Both the position numbers and the translations under genes were made by a program. A stretch of 57,960 bases of DNA from Gammaproteobacteria bacterium (GTDB lineage: Bacteria; Pseudomonadota; Gammaproteobacteria; Enterobacterales; Alteromonadaceae): NCBI GenBank assembly GCA_018222405.1, contig JAAFAI010000027.1, positions 1 through 57,960 of the forward strand. The letters are read 5' to 3'. This document shows, piece by piece, positions 54,111-57,960 of the stretch (within the stretch, counting starts at the first letter, position 1; each line of letters starts with the position of its first letter). The notes under the pieces are model-generated. The model saw only the letters and a list, made by a program, of their open reading frames with translations, was not told the DNA's origin and did no database searches.

Positions 54111-54643
54111 CCAAGGCTGAATTCGCTCGTGCCGCTGTTGATAACCAGATGCTCCTCACCATTTTTGTTAACCTGTCGGGCAATATCAACCCACTGATAA
54201 AACACATTACGATGGACTAATGCCTTGAGCCCTCGGTGCAGCGTAACGTAAGGACGGGGCTGGTCGGGATTGCTGTGATCGACTTCCAGCGGGTGGCTGT
54301 CAGATAGCACGGCCGCATGACCTAAGTTTGAAATCACCTCAATTGCCGGACCGTCTTCAGTATCATGAGTTTGCCACTGAGTGAGCACGAAGGGCGCATC
54401 TTCCACCTGAATACGCACTTTTTCGGCCGGCGTTTTAAGGAAATACTCGTCGCCTTCCATAAGCAGCACACTGGCAAATAGCTTCACCAGTTTTTCCCGC
54501 CCGATGGGAGTGCCCATATACCACCAGCTGCCATCGGCTTTGATGGTCATTTCGATATCACCACAAAAAGGCGGATGCCACTTATCAAAGGGCGGTGCTG
54601 TATCACGTTGTTCCAGCTGGGTTGCGAGTTCGATCAGATTCAT
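54101..54643 (-). CDS. DUF1285 family protein
   Basis: A 180-residue protein of the DUF1285 family: PPFDKWHPPFCGDIEMTI, the conserved DGSWWYMGTPIGREKLVKLFASVL and EYFLKTPAEKVRIQVEDAPF. Structures of relatives show two small beta-domains; function is unknown. No signal peptide. It stands alone between pobA and an exported protein gene. Confidence 0.88.
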   Translation of the reverse strand: MNLIELATQLEQRDTAPPFDKWHPPFCGDIEMTIKADGSWWYMGTPIGREKLVKLFASVLLMEGDEYFLKTPAEKVRIQVEDAPFVLTQWQTHDTEDGPAIEVISNLGHAAVLSDSHPLEVDHSNPDQPRPYVTLHRGLKALVHRNVFYQWVDIARQVNKNGEEHLVINSGTSEFSLGKL

Positions 54644-54727
54644 TAGAAACTACCCGGATATTTGATGACGGCGGTATTCACCATTTCCATTGCCAACCGA
54701 ACACGCTCCAAACCGCTCACTTATGGT

Positions 54728-55405
54728 TTATACTGACGTTGCCGGTGTTGTAGAGACATTAACACTAATCCAGTCAGGTCGCACCTGCTGCTGGACTTTG
54801 ACCCCCGGCAACAATTTCCATTTTGCGCCTGACATTTCGTTAATATTTCCCGTGTCCAAACGAAAGGCCGCCATTTCAGCAAGTGTTGGGTAACGTCCAT
54901 TTTGAATTGGATAACCCGCCCGAATATAACGCTTTTTAAAGTTAACCCGCAATTCGCCAACAATTAGCTGCAAAGCGCCTTCGGCATAAAACAGCGTTCC
55001 AGAAGTCGTTACTGGTTTACCTCCCAATCCCAATATTTGGGGGGCGATTTCGCTGACCGAAAACGTCACGACTTCGCGTGGCGACAACTGAACCAATTGA
55101 GCATACACTTTGTGTCCTAAACGCTCGGCAAGTGAAGCAGAAAATACACTGGCGGACTCATGATCATAGCCAAGTAGGTCGGGTACGCTCGCCTCTTCCT
55201 TATATTTCAACCCTGCCAACATCTGCTTAACGGTTGCTTCTGAAATGGCCGGCGATAGCTTGTCACTCCTTGCCCCTGGTAGTTCTTTGACTGCTATGTA
55301 ATCTACCCCCTGCTGCCAGACAACGCGTTCCTCAGCACTCGCTGCAATTGATGAGAACATCACTACAACGACCATTATCCAACGGGTTGATTTTGTTTTT
55401 ATCAT
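54728..55405 (-). CDS. Exported protein of unknown function
   Basis: A 225-residue protein with a signal peptide (about 1-24: WIMVVVVMFSSIAASAEE). The mature part has no motif I recognise, is rich in beta-strand-like stretches and carries no cysteines or lipobox, so it is probably periplasmic. It lies upstream of the DUF1285 gene on the same strand with an 84-bp gap. Neither neighbour suggests a role. Confidence 0.7.
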   Translation of the reverse strand: MIKTKSTRWIMVVVVMFSSIAASAEERVVWQQGVDYIAVKELPGARSDKLSPAISEATVKQMLAGLKYKEEASVPDLLGYDHESASVFSASLAERLGHKVYAQLVQLSPREVVTFSVSEIAPQILGLGGKPVTTSGTLFYAEGALQLIVGELRVNFKKRYIRAGYPIQNGRYPTLAEMAAFRLDTGNINEMSGAKWKLLPGVKVQQQVRPDWISVNVSTTPATSV

Positions 55406-55851
55406 GTTTAGCCTTCTTAATTCACATTAAAGTAACAATATTCAGCAATTCACATACCAGTCTGGCGTTACGGTAATTAGCAGCCCGACTACACCGCCAA
55501 CGGCACTTATAATTCAATAAAAATCAGAATATTAAAGACAAATATATAACAGACTATGCACGCTTAACGGGAGGCCACGTTGGCGTAAGGCGACTTCATT
55601 TGTAAAGAAAATGCGACAATTGCGATGCTACAGCTGATGCAAATCAGCTCGATTCTGCTGCGCCCTGAATATGCTCCACATTCAGAAAACATGAAAAAAA
55701 CACATATATTCAGACACATAAATACAATCAGCAATATCTCTAAAAAATGGTGCGCCGATTGCTCAGGTAACTATGAAGCGACACTACTGCACAGTTTGAA
55801 CCGCAGTGCGTGTCACACGATATTTTCATGATTAAATTAAGAGAATCGCGT
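55406..55851. promoter_or_regulatory. 446-bp AT-rich divergent region upstream of aldA
   Basis: No convincing gene. It holds two inverted repeats: AGCTGAT-GCAA-ATCAGCT (55632-55649) and CTGAAT-N9-ATTCAG (55665-55685), 15 bp apart, which are candidate operators for aldA. The TCAAT repeats of the rhamnose genes are not found here, so aldA is probably not in that regulon. Confidence 0.55.
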
Positions 55852-57291
55852 ATGTCTGAGATACCTGTATATCAAAATTATATTAATGGTGAGTTTCAAC
55901 CTCATTCAGCATCTTATATCGAGGTCACTAATCCCGCGAATGGCGAGCTACTCTCCCGGGTACCCAATGCGGATACATCGGAGGTAGAAGCGGCCATAAC
56001 TGCAGCGAAGAAAGCACAAAAAGCCTGGGCAGCGAAACCCGCGATTGAACGAGCACAATATCTGCACAAAATTGCCGATAAGTTGCGACAAAACGCGGAA
56101 CACCTGGCAGCAGTAATTACCAAAGAACAAGGTAAGGTCCTCAGTCTGGCAACCGTTGAAGTAAATTTCACCGCCGATTACTTAGATTATATGGCTGGCT
56201 GGGCACGTCGAATTGAAGGCGAAATCATCACCAGCGACAGGCCCGGTGAAAACATTTTTATGTTCAGAAAACCATTGGGTGTAGTCGCCGGGATCCTGCC
56301 CTGGAACTTTCCGTTTTTTCTGATTGCACGAAAAATGGCGCCAGCCCTGATCACCGGCAACACCATCGTAATAAAGCCTAGTGAAGAAACGCCAAACAAT
56401 TGCTTTGAATTTACCCGACTACTCGACGAAGTTGATTTACCAGCGGGTGTTTTTAACGTGGTTTGTGGCACTGGATATGGAGTAGGCCAAGCTTTAACGT
56501 CAAACAGCCAAATCGATATGATCAGCTTTACCGGCAGCGTAGCTACTGGCTCAGCCATTATGACAGCCGCCGCGCCAAATGTTACCAAACTCAACCTTGA
56601 ACTGGGAGGAAAGGCGCCGGCAATAGTACTTGAAGATGCCGACCTCGACCTGGCAGTCAATGCAATTAAGGCATCCCGCGTAATCAATACAGGCCAGGTG
56701 TGTAACTGCGCAGAGCGAATTTATGTGCACAGTGCGGTAGCCGATAAATTTATACAAAAGTTAAGTAGTGCGATGGCAGCGACACGCTATGGTGACCCAA
56801 TGAAACAGTCCGACCTGGAAATGGGACCACTCATTAACCAGGCCAGTCTGGATAAGGTCATCTCTATGGTAAGTAAGGCGAAAAGCGAGGGTGCACAAGT
56901 CATCACCGGCGGTAAAGTTGCAGATATCGGCTCAGGCTTTCATTACGAACCTACTGTTCTTGCAGGGTGCCACTCAGGCATGGAAATCATGCAAAAGGAG
57001 ATTTTTGGACCAGTATTGCCCGTGCAAGTAGTAGCCAGCCTGGAGGAAGCCGTTGAATTAGCCAACGCGTCTGAATACGGCCTGACTTCCTCGGTTTACA
57101 CCCGAGATCTCAGGCAGGCGATGCGTGCAATTGATTTGCTTGACTATGGCGAAACCTACATTAATCGTGAGAACTTCGAAGCCATGCAGGGGTTTCATGC
57201 TGGCACCCGTAAGTCTGGAATTGGCGGTGCCGACGGCAAACACGGGCTCTATGAATATACCCGCACCCACGTCGCCTATGTGCAAATTTAA
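55852..57291 (+). CDS. aldA: AldA-type lactaldehyde/glycolaldehyde dehydrogenase
   Basis: A 479-residue NAD-dependent aldehyde dehydrogenase, the same length as E. coli AldA. The start is ATG 55852 (MSEIPVYQNYING). Blocks shared with AldA as I recall it include YEGEII-like RIEGEIITSDRPGENI, GILPWNFPFFLIARKMAPAL, LELGGKAPAIV (general base E) and VINTGQVCNCAERIYV (catalytic C), and the end ETYINRENFEAMQGFHAG, GGADGKHGL. It oxidises L-lactaldehyde to L-lactate, linking to rhamnose catabolism and LldD. Followed by a terminator. Confidence 0.9.
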   Translation: MSEIPVYQNYINGEFQPHSASYIEVTNPANGELLSRVPNADTSEVEAAITAAKKAQKAWAAKPAIERAQYLHKIADKLRQNAEHLAAVITKEQGKVLSLATVEVNFTADYLDYMAGWARRIEGEIITSDRPGENIFMFRKPLGVVAGILPWNFPFFLIARKMAPALITGNTIVIKPSEETPNNCFEFTRLLDEVDLPAGVFNVVCGTGYGVGQALTSNSQIDMISFTGSVATGSAIMTAAAPNVTKLNLELGGKAPAIVLEDADLDLAVNAIKASRVINTGQVCNCAERIYVHSAVADKFIQKLSSAMAATRYGDPMKQSDLEMGPLINQASLDKVISMVSKAKSEGAQVITGGKVADIGSGFHYEPTVLAGCHSGMEIMQKEIFGPVLPVQVVASLEEAVELANASEYGLTSSVYTRDLRQAMRAIDLLDYGETYINRENFEAMQGFHAGTRKSGIGGADGKHGLYEYTRTHVAYVQI

Positions 57292-57310
57292 GTCTTATTG
57301 ATCCATTAAC

Positions 57311-57344
57311 AAAGCGCATTGTGGCGGTATACAGTGCGCTTTTT
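57311..57344 (+). terminator. Intrinsic terminator after aldA
   Basis: AAAGCGCA (57311-57318) pairs with TGCGCTTT (57335-57342), continuing into TT (five T in a row from 57340). It lies 20 bp past the aldA stop codon. Confidence 0.75.
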
Positions 57345-57530
57345 GTCGACACGACAATTACTAGCAGTTACGTTAGGGCTGCTGCCCTCTGTCTCACGAC
57401 AGCCAAAAGGAAAATGAAACTAACAACACATAGTTCATATTATATTTTTACTGTTACAAACAGCGTTAGCCTCTGCATTTATAAAAAGTTTTCAACGGTA
57501 TCCATAGCCTATTTTACGTGAAAGTTATTC

Positions 57531-57911
57531 ATGACCAGATTAAAAAAGAAACTGAGCCGAATTCACATACCTATTTTTGAAATTAACTGCCCATACACCA
57601 ATTCAGTTAACCAGCAGACAATTGAAATACTCAGCACAAAAATTCCAGCTAACTTTGACATGAAGAGAGCAGAGTTAGTGTTATGTAAATTAGCCATCGA
57701 AGATTCACTAACTTTTTTTACTGAGCAAAAACCTGACAATTCATTTGACGAAAACGCCTTTTTAATAATCAATTCAATAGATATTTATTCATCAGTGGAA
57801 GAAGCTGATTATTTTTTTCAGAAGACTCAGGCCTCCCCCCCTCAAAATAGTATTAGATTATCAGTTAACAACGCCAGAAATAATCACGTTATATTTATAA
57901 ACAACTCATAG
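57531..57911 (+). CDS. Hypothetical protein, AT-rich orphan
   Basis: A 126-residue frame whose base composition is clearly more AT-rich than the rest of the window. No family is recognised; there is no signal peptide, and the protein is polar with a basic N-terminus (TRLKKKLSRIHI). The ribosome site is weak (GAAAG). Composition suggests recent acquisition. It could also be a chance frame, but the length without stops in such AT-rich DNA favours a real gene. Confidence 0.45.
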   Translation: MTRLKKKLSRIHIPIFEINCPYTNSVNQQTIEILSTKIPANFDMKRAELVLCKLAIEDSLTFFTEQKPDNSFDENAFLIINSIDIYSSVEEADYFFQKTQASPPQNSIRLSVNNARNNHVIFINNS

Positions 57912-57960
57912 GTAGGATCTTAAGAAAATTAATGCTTGAATGCATGTCTCAAATTTGATC

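Noticed and set aside
55625..55831. 68-codon plus-strand frame upstream of aldA
   Set aside because: No good ribosome site, no family, AT-rich composition, and it covers the inverted repeats likely to be regulatory.

Overview
The window looks like chromosomal DNA of a marine, heterotrophic gammaproteobacterium, most likely of the Alteromonadales (inference). Grounds: moderate GC, two large TonB-dependent receptors, SapC / JmjC-cupin / tryptophan-halogenase genes beside a polysaccharidase, and gammaproteobacterial housekeeping families. I see no rRNA, tRNA, CRISPR array or complete insertion sequence.

Layout. 1-3.8 kb: aromatic aminotransferase, YitT membrane protein, an Lrp regulator with repeated TTGTGC sites, and an unrecognised gene interrupted by one in-frame stop. 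3.8-5.2 kb: decayed surface-polysaccharide genes (truncated glycosyltransferase, frameshifted sulfotransferase) ending at a 21-bp copy of part of the next gene, a P-type ATPase. 8-12.8 kb: cupin, secreted metalloprotease, serine recombinase, two-component system, membrane protein. 12.9-20.4 kb: L-lactate dehydrogenase and an L-rhamnose regulon (isomerase, aldolase/dehydrogenase fusion, DeoR regulator, FGGY kinase); its three promoters carry phased or inverted TCAAT/ATTGA operators. 20.6-21.3 kb: NYN-domain protein.

21.3-25.5 kb holds ligK-ligU-ligJ (lower protocatechuate 4,5-cleavage pathway) with a divergent LysR regulator that has two winged-helix domains. The middle steps (ligI, ligC) and pobA lie 25 kb away at 48.5-54 kb. 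The ligK and ligI promoters share an ungapped two-block element, so the two halves look like one regulon. The ring-cleaving LigAB dioxygenase is not in the window.

25.5-38 kb: a Tat-exported GH1 beta-glucosidase, a LysR regulator, and a six-gene operon (amidohydrolase, MhpA-type flavin hydroxylase, GlcG/HbpS protein, type I extradiol dioxygenase, FAH-fold hydrolase, esterase), then a small membrane protein, a GST and a TonB-dependent receptor. Three promoter regions (GH1/LysR, operon, receptor) each carry the same dyad, ATAG-N7-CTAT, with T-N11-A spacing. I propose a coordinated system that takes up an aromatic glucoside, removes the sugar and cleaves the ring; this is the most interesting candidate for an undescribed system here.

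38.3-48.5 kb: a second TonB-dependent receptor followed by SapC, a JmjC-like cupin, a flavin-dependent halogenase with intact catalytic residues, an aldo/keto reductase and a GH9 glucanase. 54-58 kb: DUF1285 protein, an exported unknown protein, an AldA-type aldehyde dehydrogenase and an AT-rich orphan gene. Rhamnose breakdown connects to AldA and LldD through lactaldehyde and lactate.
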